Of a stretch of DNA of 64,000 nucleotides, positions 44,897 to 53,932 are shown piece after piece. A program made the translations under genes and the position numbers. Position 1 is the stretch's first letter. Each line of letters begins with the position of its first letter. The stretch comes from Citrobacter arsenatis (GTDB lineage Bacteria; Pseudomonadota; Gammaproteobacteria; Enterobacterales; Enterobacteriaceae). The DNA is taken from the NCBI RefSeq assembly GCF_004353845.1, contig NZ_CP037864.1, positions 5,022,001 to 5,086,000 on the forward strand, in the 5' to 3' direction. The notes under the pieces were generated by a model. That model saw only the letters and a list, made by a program, of their open reading frames with translations. It was not told where the DNA came from and searched no databases.

Positions 44897-46284
44897 TTCA
44901 GCATCATCTCCATAAACCGGGGTTCGTCTTCAAGGCAGCGCAGATCCAGCCACAAGCGGCCATCATAAATTCGCCCAATGACCGGCACGGGCAACGTGCG
45001 CCAGCGGGCGGCCAGCGCTTCAAGGCGGCTACCGCGCCCGTCATGGGGGGTAAAGGTTAATGCCGCGCTGGGCAGCCTATCTACAGGTAGCGAGCCGCTG
45101 CCAATCTGCGACAGGCAGGGCATCACATTCAGGGCAAATTCGTCGCCGTAATGCTCGGCAAGCTGTGCCTGTAAGTGTTGAGCCTGCGCGTGGATTGCCT
45201 CTTGCGAGCGGGTGAGCTGGCGTAGCGTCGGCAACTTCGCCGCCAGTGCTTCCGGGTGCAGATAAAGGCGCAGCGTTGCTTCCAGCGCAGCCAGCGTCAT
45301 TTTATCAGCCCGTAACGCACGTTTCAGCGGATGACTCTGTAAGCGAGCGATCATCTCTTTTTTACCGACGATAATCCCGGCCTGCGGCCCACCCAGCAGT
45401 TTATCGCCAGAAAAACTCACCAGACTGACGCCTGCGGCAATCAGCTGCTGCGGCATCGGCTCCTGCGGTAATCCATACTGGCTGAGATCGACCAGCGAAC
45501 CGCTGCCGAGATCCGCCACCACCGGTACATCCAGCTCCTTGCCAATAGCGGCAAGCTCTGCCTCATCCACCGACTTCGTAAAGCCTTCGATGCTGTAATT
45601 ACTGGTATGCACTTTCATCAGCAGCCCGGTGTTTTCATTCACCGCCTGACGATAATCTTTCGCATGGGTCCGGTTGGTGGTACCCACTTCGCGCAGCATA
45701 CATCCGGCCTGGCACATAACGTCCGGAATCCGAAACGCGCCGCCAATTTCTACCAGTTCGCCGCGTGAAACGACCACCTCTTTACCGTTAGCCGTGGCGG
45801 CCAGCATCAGCAAAACCGCTGCCGCATTGTTATTAACGATACAGGCGTCTTCCGCCCCCGTCAGACGACAAAGTAAATCAGCCAGGGCCCGATCCCGATG
45901 TCCGCGCCCGGCATCATCCAGGCTGTATTCCAGCGTCACCGGCGTGCGCATCGCCTGCACAACCGCCTCGATCGCTTCTTCGGCCTGCGACGCGCGACCC
46001 AGGTTGGTGTGCAGCACCGTACCGGTCAGGTTAATCACCGGACGCAGCGCGCTTTGCGATTCTCGTTCCAGCCGGGCACTGGCTTCTTGCGCCCAGTCTT
46101 CACACCATGCCGGGAGCGCGTGCGTGTCGCGGATGGCTTCTCTGGCTTCGTCGAGCATATGACGCAGCAGGTCAACCACCCGGGTATGACCGTGAGACTC
46201 TCGTAAGGCTGGGAAGGCACTATCGCGCAGTAAACGATCGATAGCAGGAAGCTGGCTGTAGAGTGAACGCATGTCGGTTGTCAT
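44893..46284 (-). CDS. selA: L-seryl-tRNA(Sec) selenium transferase SelA
   Basis: A 463-residue PLP enzyme that converts seryl-tRNA(Sec) to selenocysteyl-tRNA(Sec) using selenophosphate. The PLP lysine is in FSGDKLLGGPQAG. The E. coli protein has the same length and forms a decamer. It is the first gene of selAB. Confidence 0.97.
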   Translation of the reverse strand: MTTDMRSLYSQLPAIDRLLRDSAFPALRESHGHTRVVDLLRHMLDEAREAIRDTHALPAWCEDWAQEASARLERESQSALRPVINLTGTVLHTNLGRASQAEEAIEAVVQAMRTPVTLEYSLDDAGRGHRDRALADLLCRLTGAEDACIVNNNAAAVLLMLAATANGKEVVVSRGELVEIGGAFRIPDVMCQAGCMLREVGTTNRTHAKDYRQAVNENTGLLMKVHTSNYSIEGFTKSVDEAELAAIGKELDVPVVADLGSGSLVDLSQYGLPQEPMPQQLIAAGVSLVSFSGDKLLGGPQAGIIVGKKEMIARLQSHPLKRALRADKMTLAALEATLRLYLHPEALAAKLPTLRQLTRSQEAIHAQAQHLQAQLAEHYGDEFALNVMPCLSQIGSGSLPVDRLPSAALTFTPHDGRGSRLEALAARWRTLPVPVIGRIYDGRLWLDLRCLEDEPRFMEMMLK

Positions 46285-46306
46285 GAAAGGGCCTGGCTGT
46301 TGGTGG

Positions 46307-46327
46307 CCCTCTCCACCGTGGAGAGGG
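46307..46327. repeat. Hairpin of the CCCTCTCC family upstream of selA
   Basis: CCCTCTCCA pairs with TGGAGAGGG across a three-base loop. A related hairpin is in the mtlA-mtlD gap at 51181-51200. Confidence 0.55.
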
Positions 46328-46389
46328 ATATCGATATAGGAAGGATTGTACCGTGACTTTCTTCAGGCGGACATAATGCGCATCAAGCC

Positions 46390-46998
46390 TTAAGCCTTTG
46401 GCGGTTCCGTGCGGGCAAAACTTTCGCGTTGAAAGAGCGTTTCCACGAGTTTGACCAGGCGCGGGCGATCAACACACCAGCCTGGCGCGACCCGACGGAA
46501 ATTGAGATAACCGACGGCGCAGGCAATCGCGATGGTTGCCAGGTTAACCGTATCCGTTTTCAGCGTACCGTCCGCCAGATAGCTCTCCAGCATATCCAGA
46601 CTACGGGTAATCTTTTCCCGCTGGCGTAACAGTTCGGTTTCTGACTGCTGGGCAGCGGGGCGAGCCTGTTCGCGCACCGAGACTAAACCGGCATCCATAA
46701 TGCCATCTGCCAGCGCTTCCAACTGACGAACCTTCAGCGCCGCCAGCGGTTCACGCGGCAGCATGGCTGGCGCTATATCCAGCAGCTCGATGTATTCCGC
46801 GATGATCGGAGAGTCAAACCAATACTCGCCCTCATCGGTGACCAACGCGGGCACTTTTCCTAGCGGGTTATAGCGGGCCACGCCGCTATCCGCGTTATAG
46901 GGGAGTTCATTCACAAATTCGAAGGTGATGCCCTTTTCCAGTAACAGAATAGAAATTTTACGCACAAAAGGGCTGGTATAGCTGCCAATGAGTTTCAT
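46390..46998 (-). CDS. yibF: YibF, glutathione S-transferase-like protein
   Basis: A 202-residue GST-family protein with an N-terminal thioredoxin-like domain (MKLIGSYTSPFVRKISILLLEKG; the SPFVRK segment holds the glutathione-contacting Ser) and a helical C-terminal domain. It probably binds glutathione or a conjugate; substrate unknown. I use the ATG at 46998; an in-frame start at 47049 would add 17 residues unlike the family. Confidence 0.93.
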   Translation of the reverse strand: MKLIGSYTSPFVRKISILLLEKGITFEFVNELPYNADSGVARYNPLGKVPALVTDEGEYWFDSPIIAEYIELLDIAPAMLPREPLAALKVRQLEALADGIMDAGLVSVREQARPAAQQSETELLRQREKITRSLDMLESYLADGTLKTDTVNLATIAIACAVGYLNFRRVAPGWCVDRPRLVKLVETLFQRESFARTEPPKA

Positions 46999-47020
46999 GC
47001 CGGGTCCTTTTTGCCAACAA

Positions 47021-47056
47021 AAAAGCTGCGCCCAACGAATGTAGGGCACAGCTTAG
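47021..47056 (-). terminator. Terminator of yibIH
   Basis: AAGCTGCGCCC pairs with GGGCACAGCTT (one mismatch). On the - strand the hairpin is followed by six T's, so it ends the yibI-yibH transcript before yibF. Confidence 0.8.
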
Positions 47057-47095
47057 TATGGCTCAGGTCTGCACAAATGGCAGGTGATGACGGTC

Positions 47096-48232
47096 TCAAT
47101 GATCCAAATAAAGGTAATGCATCCAGCTGGTCATGCGCAGCAGTACTTTACGCATTACCGACACGTGGGCGAAATGGTCGGAATAGACCGCCACCTGGGC
47201 ATAGATACCGTCCGGCAGCGCATCCACATCGGCATTAGGATCCAGTTCAATGCTGGCGATGACACCATCCGAACCAGGTATGACCGTCAGTGACTGCAAC
47301 GCGCCCTGTGCCTGGTAAGTCCCGCCCGGCACCACAGGCTGAATACCTGTCAGCTTACCGGTAAATACCTGACCAGGCAGCGCGTTAAACACCACTTCCG
47401 CTTCATCGCCCGGCTTCAGACGCAATAACGAGTTTTGACGAAATTGCGCAATAATCTGTCTTTTCTGTTCAGGAATAAACACCATCACCGGGCGCAAAGG
47501 CAATGCCGCCGCATAGGTCCCTGGGCGTATTAAAATCTGTGTGGCATAACCGTTACTGGGCGCACGAACGATAGTCTGATCAAGGTTATACTTTGCCTCA
47601 GCGAGCTGGGCACGCAGGGATGCAACCTGAGATTGCTCACCATTGACCATGCTGTCTAATTGGCTTTGAATCTGCGTCTGTTCCGCGACCGACCCTTTGA
47701 CCAGCGCATCCTGGGCCAGATAGTTTTGCCGGGCGTTGTCGATATCGCTTTCAGAGAACGGGTTAACCTTCGCCTGGCTGCCCTTCAAATAACGTTGATA
47801 ATCCTTATACAGACGGTCACGTTCCGCAGACACGCGGGTGGTATTGGCGACCGCTTCCGACAGTTGCGCTTTCAGATTGTCGATATTATGCGTCGCAGTC
47901 ACCAGATCGGCCTGGAGTCTGTCAACGCGCGCCTGATAGCGGCCTGGATCAAGTTTAAATAGCACTTCGCCTTTTTTAATCAGCTGATTATTTTTATCAG
48001 TTACCTCACTAACAATTCCCGTGACCTGCGGAGTAATAGGAATTGAAATAACCGCTTTTTGCGCCGTAAAGGTATACGGATGGTTATAGTTCATTAATAA
48101 GATGAGTCCCGCCACAATAAACACGCCGCCTAATGCAGCGGTCGCAAGCGTCCATTGGTTTACCGGAATACGGAATATTTTAAAGATGGCCCAGGCGAAT
48201 GCCACATAGGTCAGGACAATCAACAAATCCAT
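47096..48232 (-). CDS. yibH: YibH, HlyD-type membrane fusion protein
   Basis: A 378-residue periplasmic adaptor with the same architecture as YiaV: two N-terminal membrane segments, split lipoyl/barrel domain, long coiled coil. It ends in the same MTSWxHYLYLDH sequence. The start lies two bases after the yibI stop. No ABC or RND partner is adjacent. Function is unknown; a role in export of small molecules or envelope transport is inferred from the family. Confidence 0.92.
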   Translation of the reverse strand: MDLLIVLTYVAFAWAIFKIFRIPVNQWTLATAALGGVFIVAGLILLMNYNHPYTFTAQKAVISIPITPQVTGIVSEVTDKNNQLIKKGEVLFKLDPGRYQARVDRLQADLVTATHNIDNLKAQLSEAVANTTRVSAERDRLYKDYQRYLKGSQAKVNPFSESDIDNARQNYLAQDALVKGSVAEQTQIQSQLDSMVNGEQSQVASLRAQLAEAKYNLDQTIVRAPSNGYATQILIRPGTYAAALPLRPVMVFIPEQKRQIIAQFRQNSLLRLKPGDEAEVVFNALPGQVFTGKLTGIQPVVPGGTYQAQGALQSLTVIPGSDGVIASIELDPNADVDALPDGIYAQVAVYSDHFAHVSVMRKVLLRMTSWMHYLYLDH

Positions 48233-48234
48233 GA

Positions 48235-48597
48235 TTAAATCTCCGGAAAGGTGGAGTTATCGGTTTTATTCTCCCCATCCAGTCTTTTTTCCAACTGGGT
48301 GATGCGCGCTGTCAGCGCAGCAATCTCGGGGTCTGGTTCCTTTCCGGTCGGCGTGATGTGTGACTGCATGCCCCACCCACGCTCAGGCTGGTAGAGCGTG
48401 GCCCAAATCCACAGGAACGGCCAAATGGCATGGAGTGTAAACAGACTAATCCAACCCGCCGTATGGATGGCATCGGCATGGGGATGGTTGCGCTTCTTAG
48501 CCATATTATAGGGAATATCGTGGATGGCGATGATTCCATAAAACAGCACCAGAAATACGAAGATCAGCACGCCCAACGCGAAATAATTTAGAAACAT
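48235..48597 (-). CDS. yibI: YibI, DUF3302 inner membrane protein
   Basis: A 120-residue paralog of YiaW. The two membrane segments and the central NHPHADAIH and FLWIWATLY segments are nearly identical; the C-terminal coiled-coil tail differs and is longer. It is the first gene of yibIH. Function is unknown. Confidence 0.9.
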   Translation of the reverse strand: MFLNYFALGVLIFVFLVLFYGIIAIHDIPYNMAKKRNHPHADAIHTAGWISLFTLHAIWPFLWIWATLYQPERGWGMQSHITPTGKEPDPEIAALTARITQLEKRLDGENKTDNSTFPEI

Positions 48598-48766
48598 ACC
48601 TGCCTCGAATTCACGCTAATTAGAGTTTTTTTATGCCGGCAGCCGTATGCACCCAGGCTGATATTTTGAACATAACTGCAGTTTGGGGTTTTCGCCATAC
48701 CACAAAAAAAATATTTTTTCTGGTGAGAAGTTGCTTTGTTTTGCAATAAAAATGTCGGGGGTAGAA

Positions 48767-48986
48767 CCTGCTGTAGATCACATCCGATCAAATCCAGATG
48801 AAAATACTTTGCGATCTACATCACAAAGATTCAACAAACAGCAAAAACAAAAATGTGAATCAGTTCACATTTAACCGCCGTTTTTGGCGAATTCCGATCC
48901 TATGATGTTTTTTTGTACCGGTATTTTGTGATTAAGATCACATTAACTAACGCCATACACCCTATATTTACGTGACGAATATCACA
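48767..48986. promoter_or_regulatory. Five CRP sites upstream of mtlA
   Basis: Sites of TGTGA-N6-TCACA form are at 48767-48782 (weak left half), 48810-48825 (9 of 10), 48854-48869 (perfect), 48927-48942 (perfect) and 48971-48986 (9 of 10). The E. coli mtl promoter also has five CRP sites. Centre distances are 43, 44, 73 and 44 bases. The surrounding 530-base gap (48598-49127) also carries the divergent yibI promoter, and MtlR acts on this promoter in E. coli. Confidence 0.85.
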
Positions 48987-49127
48987 TAAAAGGCCGTCGA
49001 CTGGACAGTTGAACGATTCAGTGCCAGATTTCGCAGTATCTACAGGGTCCGGCTACCTCCTGCCGCTACATTAACAAACCTCGGGCTTTCAGCCTGCGCG
49101 ATAGCAAACATAAGAAGGGGTGTTTTT

Positions 49128-51044
49128 ATGTCATCCGATATTAAGATCAAGGTGCAAAGCTTTGGTCGATTCCTCAGCAACATGGTGATGCCAAATATCG
49201 GCGCGTTTATCGCGTGGGGTATTATCACCGCATTATTCATTCCGACAGGGTGGTTGCCGAACGAAACGCTGGCGAAGCTTGTCGGGCCAATGATCACCTA
49301 TCTGCTGCCGCTGCTGATCGGTTATACCGGTGGTAAGCTGGTTGGCGGCGAGCGTGGCGGCGTGGTTGGTGCTATCACCACCATGGGCGTTATCGTCGGT
49401 GCAGATATGCCAATGTTCCTCGGCGCGATGATCGCAGGTCCGCTGGGCGGCTGGGCTATCAAACATTTCGACAACTGGGTAGACGGTAAGATCAAGTCCG
49501 GTTTTGAGATGCTGGTGAATAACTTCTCCGCAGGCATCATCGGGATGATCCTCGCCATTCTGGCATTCCTTGGCATTGGCCCATTGGTTGAAGCACTGTC
49601 CAAAATTCTGGCGGCAGGCGTTAACTTCATGGTTGTCCATGACATGCTGCCGCTGGCGTCTATCTTCGTTGAACCGGCGAAAATCCTGTTCCTCAACAAC
49701 GCCATCAACCACGGTATTTTCTCACCGCTGGGTATTCAACAGTCCCATGAGATGGGCAAATCCATCTTCTTCCTGATTGAAGCTAACCCAGGTCCGGGTA
49801 TGGGCGTCTTGCTGGCATACATGTTCTTCGGTCGCGGTAGCGCTAAGCAGTCTGCGGGCGGCGCGGCAATCATCCACTTCCTGGGTGGTATCCACGAAAT
49901 TTACTTCCCGTACGTGCTGATGAACCCACGTCTGATCCTGGCCGTAATCCTCGGTGGTATGACTGGCGTATTTACCCTGACTATCCTGAACGGCGGCCTG
50001 GTTTCTCCGGCCTCTCCGGGTTCTATCCTGGCCGTGCTGGCAATGACGCCGAAGGGGGCTTACTTCGCTAACATCGCCGCTATCTGTGCTGCAATGGCGG
50101 TCTCCTTTGTAGTCTCAGCCATTCTGCTGAAAACCAGCAAAGTGAAAGAAGATGATGACATTGATGCCGCTACCCGTCGTATGCACGACATGAAAGCGGA
50201 ATCTAAAGGCGCATCTCCGCTGGCGGCTGGCGACGTGACCAACGACCTGAGCCATGTGCGTAAAATCATCGTTGCCTGCGATGCCGGTATGGGTTCCAGC
50301 GCCATGGGTGCGGGCGTACTGCGTAAGAAAGTGCAGGATGCCGGTCTGTCTCAGATCTCCGTCACTAACAGCGCGATTAACAATCTGCCGCCTGATGTGG
50401 ATCTGGTCATTACCCACCGTGACCTGACCGAACGTGCAATGCGCCAGGTGCCTCAGGCACAGCACATTTCGCTGACCAACTTCCTCGACAGCGGCCTGTA
50501 CTCCAGCCTGACTGAACGTCTGGTTGCGGCGCAACGCCACAATGTAAACGAGGAAAAAGTCCGCGATCACCTGAAAGACAGCTTTGAAGAGGGTGACACC
50601 CACCTGTTCAAACTGGGTGCGGAGAACATCTTCCTTGGCCGTAAAGCCACTAACAAAGAAGAAGCGATTCGCTTTGCCGGTGAGCAACTGGTGAAAGGTG
50701 GTTACGTTGAGCCAGAATACGTTGAGGCGATGCTGGACCGTGAAAAACTGACCCCGACTTACCTCGGCGAGTCAATCGCTGTACCGCACGGTACGGTTGA
50801 AGCCAAAGACCGCGTGCTGAAAACCGGCGTGGTGTTCTGCCAGTACCCGGAAGGCGTTCGCTTCGGTGAAGAAGAAGACGATATTGCCCGCCTGGTGATT
50901 GGTATCGCAGCGCGTAACAACGAGCACATCCAGGTGATTACCAGCCTGACCAACGCTCTGGATGATGAATCCGTGATCGAACGTCTGGCTCATACCACCA
51001 GCGTGGATGAAGTTCTGGAACTGCTGGCGGGTAAAAAAGCTTAA
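49128..51044 (+). CDS. mtlA: Mannitol-specific PTS permease EIICBA
   Basis: A 638-residue PTS transporter that imports mannitol and releases mannitol 1-phosphate inside. The membrane EIIC domain covers about 1-340, with GGIHEIYFPY as its signature. The EIIB domain has Cys384 in VACDAGMGSS and the EIIA domain has His554 in VPHGT, the two phosphorylation sites. It is one residue longer than the E. coli protein. The ATG follows AAGGGG. An ERIC element separates it from mtlD. Confidence 0.97.
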   Translation: MSSDIKIKVQSFGRFLSNMVMPNIGAFIAWGIITALFIPTGWLPNETLAKLVGPMITYLLPLLIGYTGGKLVGGERGGVVGAITTMGVIVGADMPMFLGAMIAGPLGGWAIKHFDNWVDGKIKSGFEMLVNNFSAGIIGMILAILAFLGIGPLVEALSKILAAGVNFMVVHDMLPLASIFVEPAKILFLNNAINHGIFSPLGIQQSHEMGKSIFFLIEANPGPGMGVLLAYMFFGRGSAKQSAGGAAIIHFLGGIHEIYFPYVLMNPRLILAVILGGMTGVFTLTILNGGLVSPASPGSILAVLAMTPKGAYFANIAAICAAMAVSFVVSAILLKTSKVKEDDDIDAATRRMHDMKAESKGASPLAAGDVTNDLSHVRKIIVACDAGMGSSAMGAGVLRKKVQDAGLSQISVTNSAINNLPPDVDLVITHRDLTERAMRQVPQAQHISLTNFLDSGLYSSLTERLVAAQRHNVNEEKVRDHLKDSFEEGDTHLFKLGAENIFLGRKATNKEEAIRFAGEQLVKGGYVEPEYVEAMLDREKLTPTYLGESIAVPHGTVEAKDRVLKTGVVFCQYPEGVRFGEEEDDIARLVIGIAARNNEHIQVITSLTNALDDESVIERLAHTTSVDEVLELLAGKKA

Positions 51045-51062
51045 CGGTTAAGTATCGCCAAA

Positions 51063-51175
51063 ATAGTTCGAGCTGCAGGAAGGCGGCAACGCAGTGAATC
51101 CCCAGGAGCGTACATAAGTACGTGACTGGGGTGAGCGAGGAGAGCCAACGCATCTGCAGTTCGAAATATGAAGGC
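51063..51175. repeat. ERIC element in the mtlA-mtlD gap
   Basis: Contains the diagnostic core GTGAATCCCCAGGAGC and GTGACTGGGGTGAGCG, with inverted arms TTCGAGCTGCAG and CTGCAGTTCGAA. It is transcribed within the mtl operon and should fold into a long hairpin in the mRNA. Confidence 0.9.
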
Positions 51176-51180
51176 GATAT

Positions 51181-51250
51181 CCTCTCCCTTGTGGAGAGGG
51201 TTAGGTTGAGGGGAAATCTATGCAGTCCCTCACCCCAGCCCTCTTGGGTA
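51181..51250. repeat. Second small palindromic repeat before mtlD
   Basis: CCTCTCC pairs with GGAGAGG (51181-51199), followed by GGTTGAGGGG that can pair partly with CCCTCACCCC at about 51227. It is related to the hairpin at 46307-46327 and lies directly after the ERIC. Confidence 0.6.
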
Positions 51251-51274
51251 AAAACATTAATGAAGGTTAATACT

Positions 51275-52423
51275 ATGAAAGCATTACATTTTGGCGCAGG
51301 TAATATCGGTCGTGGCTTTATCGGCAAACTGCTGGCGGACGCGGGGATACAGCTGACGTTCGCGGATGTAAACCAGGTCGTGCTCGATGCCCTGAATGCC
51401 CGTCATAGCTATCAGGTTCATGTGGTGGGTGAAAACGAGCAGGTTGATACCGTCTCCGGCGTCAACGCCGTGAGCAGCATCGGTGATGATGTCGTCGACC
51501 TGATTGCCCATGTAGATTTAGTCACTACCGCCGTCGGTCCGGTCGTGCTTGAGCGCATCGCTCCGGCCATCGCCAAAGGGCTGGTTAAACGCAAAGCGCA
51601 GGGCATCACGACGCCGCTGAATATCATCGCCTGTGAAAACATGGTGCGCGGAACGACCCAGTTGAAAGGCCACGTGATGAACGCGCTGGCAGATGAAGAC
51701 AAAGCCTGGGTTGAAGAACATGTTGGCTTCGTTGATTCCGCCGTCGACCGTATTGTTCCCCCTTCCGCTTCAGCGACCAACGATCCGCTGGAAGTTACCG
51801 TTGAAACCTTCAGTGAGTGGATTGTCGACAAAACGCAGTTTAAAGGCGAACTGCCGAACATCCCGGGAATGGAATTAACTGATAACCTGATGGCATTTGT
51901 CGAACGTAAACTCTTCACGCTGAACACCGGGCATGCTATAACCGCGTACCTCGGAAAATTGACCGGTCATCAGACCATCCGTGACGCGATTCTCGACGAG
52001 AAAATCCGCGCAGTGGTAAAAGGTGCGATGGAAGAGAGCGGCGCGGTACTGATCAAACGCTATGGCTTTGATGCAGCAAAACATGCGGCATACATTCAGA
52101 AAATCCTCGGTCGCTTTGAAAACCCGTATCTGAAAGATGACGTTGAACGCGTGGGTCGTCAGCCACTGCGTAAGCTGAGCGCCGGCGATCGTCTGATTAA
52201 ACCGCTGCTGGGCACGCTGGAATATGGTCTGCCGCACGCGAATCTGGTCACCGGTATTGCTGCGGCAATGCACTATCGCAGTGAGGAAGATCCGCAGGCA
52301 CAGGAACTGGCCGCGCTGATCGACGAAAAAGGTCCACAGGCCGCGCTGGCGCAGGTTTCCGGTCTGGATGCCAACAGTGAAGTGGTGGCGGAGGCGGTTA
52401 ACGCATATAACGCAACCAAATGA
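51275..52423 (+). CDS. mtlD: Mannitol 1-phosphate 5-dehydrogenase
   Basis: A 382-residue NAD-dependent long-chain polyol dehydrogenase making fructose 6-phosphate from mannitol 1-phosphate. The Rossmann motif GAGNIGRG is at 7-14, and the catalytic Lys is expected in the VERKLF segment. I use the ATG at 51275 (MKALHFGAG), giving the E. coli length; the frame is open upstream through the repeat and a start at 51122 would add 51 repeat-encoded residues. Confidence 0.96.
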   Translation: MKALHFGAGNIGRGFIGKLLADAGIQLTFADVNQVVLDALNARHSYQVHVVGENEQVDTVSGVNAVSSIGDDVVDLIAHVDLVTTAVGPVVLERIAPAIAKGLVKRKAQGITTPLNIIACENMVRGTTQLKGHVMNALADEDKAWVEEHVGFVDSAVDRIVPPSASATNDPLEVTVETFSEWIVDKTQFKGELPNIPGMELTDNLMAFVERKLFTLNTGHAITAYLGKLTGHQTIRDAILDEKIRAVVKGAMEESGAVLIKRYGFDAAKHAAYIQKILGRFENPYLKDDVERVGRQPLRKLSAGDRLIKPLLGTLEYGLPHANLVTGIAAAMHYRSEEDPQAQELAALIDEKGPQAALAQVSGLDANSEVVAEAVNAYNATK

Positions 52424-53010
52424 TAGAGAATGCGGCGCAGGTCAGCCTGCGCCCAAATGACAGATTGTCAGATATGCAGGCAATAATGGAACAAACGCAG
52501 GCCTTTGAAAATCGTGTGCTTGAGCGTCTGAATGCTGGCAAAACCGTACGCAGCTTCCTCATCACCGCCGTAGAACTGCTCACCGAGGCGGTGAATATTC
52601 TTGTGCTTCAGGTATTTCGCAAAGACGACTATGCGGTGAAATATGCCGTAGAACCGCTGCTTGACGGCGATGGTCCGCTGGGCGATCTTTCCGTTCGCCT
52701 GAAGCTCATCTACGGTCTGGGCGTACTCAGCCGGCCGGAGTATGAAGATGCGGAGCTTCTAATGGCGCTGCGGGAAGAGTTAAACCATGACGGCAATGAA
52801 TACGCGTTCACCGACGACGAAATTCTTGGTCCGTTTGGCGAGCTCCACTGCGTGACGGCACTCCCGCCGCCACCGCAGTTTGATACCTCAGACTCAGGTT
52901 TGCACGCGATGCAGATCCAACGCTACCAGCAGATGGTGCGCTCCACGATGGTACTTTCCCTGACCGAGCTGATTTCTAAAATCAGCTTAAAAAAAGCCTT
53001 TCAAAAATAA
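52420..53010 (+). CDS. mtlR: Mannitol operon repressor MtlR
   Basis: A 196-residue all-helical protein of the MtlR/YggD family. It lacks a classic helix-turn-helix yet represses mtlADR in E. coli. The start overlaps the mtlD stop by four bases (ATGA), so translation is coupled. The N-terminal dozen residues differ from E. coli; the rest is highly similar. Confidence 0.94.
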   Translation: MIENAAQVSLRPNDRLSDMQAIMEQTQAFENRVLERLNAGKTVRSFLITAVELLTEAVNILVLQVFRKDDYAVKYAVEPLLDGDGPLGDLSVRLKLIYGLGVLSRPEYEDAELLMALREELNHDGNEYAFTDDEILGPFGELHCVTALPPPPQFDTSDSGLHAMQIQRYQQMVRSTMVLSLTELISKISLKKAFQK

Positions 53011-53022
53011 GACACTGCAGGC

Positions 53023-53229
53023 TTACTTCTCTTCCTGCTGCGGTCGATACAGTTGCCGATAATACGCCAGACGTTGCAGATACAGCTGCGCATTCTCCTG
53101 CGGTATTTCAGAAGGGACAACGTTGCGCGGCGGTGTCTTATTCAGATATTCGCGAAAAGCCTGGCTGGAAGCCATAAAATCGACCGTCTTATCAATCAGG
53201 ACCGAAACGTTCTCACCTATTTTCGCCAT
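53023..53229 (-). CDS. yibT: YibT, small uncharacterised protein
   Basis: A 68-residue protein matching E. coli YibT (FMASSQAFREYL and LYLQRLAYYRQLYRP are conserved). I use the ATG at 53229 (MAKIGENV), which has a GGAG about nine bases upstream; an in-frame start at 53280 would add 17 residues. It converges with mtlR and diverges from yibL. Function is unknown to me. Confidence 0.85.
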   Translation of the reverse strand: MAKIGENVSVLIDKTVDFMASSQAFREYLNKTPPRNVVPSEIPQENAQLYLQRLAYYRQLYRPQQEEK

Positions 53230-53521
53230 AACCTTCCCTCCTCCATGTATTAACCGCACGCAGCCTGTGCGGTTGCTCATTTAAGTTTAGGATCGGTTGG
53301 GCGATTATATTGAGGAAAACGTGCTTCACTATGAACCCGCCAATAAAAAGCGCCATGGCCGATCTTATCGCTTAAAATTCCTTATTAATCAAAATAGTAG
53401 TATTATCATTAGCTGAATAATACTTGCAGCATTTGATTATTTATCTTCGATTAGTTGTGAATAATCCCGCTCTGCGCGCATACTATAGGATATTCATCCT
53501 ATTTTTATCAGAAGCTATCCT
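53230..53521. promoter_or_regulatory. yibT-yibL divergent region
   Basis: A/T-rich gap of 292 bases. A small palindrome ATAGGAT-ATTC-ATCCTAT sits at about 53486-53503, and ATCCTAT recurs at the yibL start codon. A yibL promoter near 53470-53490 is plausible. Nothing else recognised. Confidence 0.35.
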
Positions 53522-53884
53522 ATGAAAGAAGTCGAAAAAAACGAAATTAAACGCCTGAGCGATCGTCTGGACGCTATCCGCCACCAGCAGGCAGACCTGT
53601 CCCTGGTTGAAGCCGCCGACAAATATGCCGAGCTGGAGCAAGAGAAAGAAACTCTGGAAACCGAGATCGCGCGCCTGCGTGAAGTACACGGTCAGAAGCT
53701 GAGCAAAGAAGCGCAAAAGCTGACGAAACTCCCCTTCCGTCGTGCGATCACCAAAAAAGAGCAGGCCGACATGGGCAAACTGAAGAAGAGCGTGCGCGGC
53801 CTGATCGTCGTTCACCCGATGACCGAGCTTGGCCGTGAAATGGGCCTGAAAGAGATGACGGGCTTCGCGAAGAGCGAATTCTAA
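53522..53884 (+). CDS. yibL: YibL, ribosome-associated protein
   Basis: A 120-residue, highly charged helical protein with a coiled coil in its first half (NEIKRLSDRLDAIRHQ... ELEQEKETLETEIARL) and a basic C-terminal half (KSVRGLIVVHPMTELGREMGL). E. coli YibL is reported to associate with ribosomes; its role is not settled. A G/C-rich hairpin follows. Confidence 0.9.
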   Translation: MKEVEKNEIKRLSDRLDAIRHQQADLSLVEAADKYAELEQEKETLETEIARLREVHGQKLSKEAQKLTKLPFRRAITKKEQADMGKLKKSVRGLIVVHPMTELGREMGLKEMTGFAKSEF

Positions 53885-53890
53885 TCTCCC

Positions 53891-53914
53891 ACCGGGCAAC
53901 ATCCGCTTGCCCGG
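53891..53914 (+). terminator. Hairpin after yibL
   Basis: ACCGGGCAA pairs perfectly with TTGCCCGGT across a six-base loop, followed by a pyrimidine-rich tract (CCTTCCCTT). Confidence 0.65.
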
Positions 53915-53932
53915 TCCTTCCCTTCCCCTCGC

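Noticed and set aside
48767..48986. Repeated TGTGA/TCACA sequences as a tandem repeat array
   Set aside because: They are individual CRP sites with differing spacers, matching the known five-site architecture of the mtl promoter.
51122..51274. N-terminal extension of mtlD by 51 residues
   Set aside because: The extra residues are encoded by the ERIC and the neighbouring repeat; the ATG at 51275 gives the family length.
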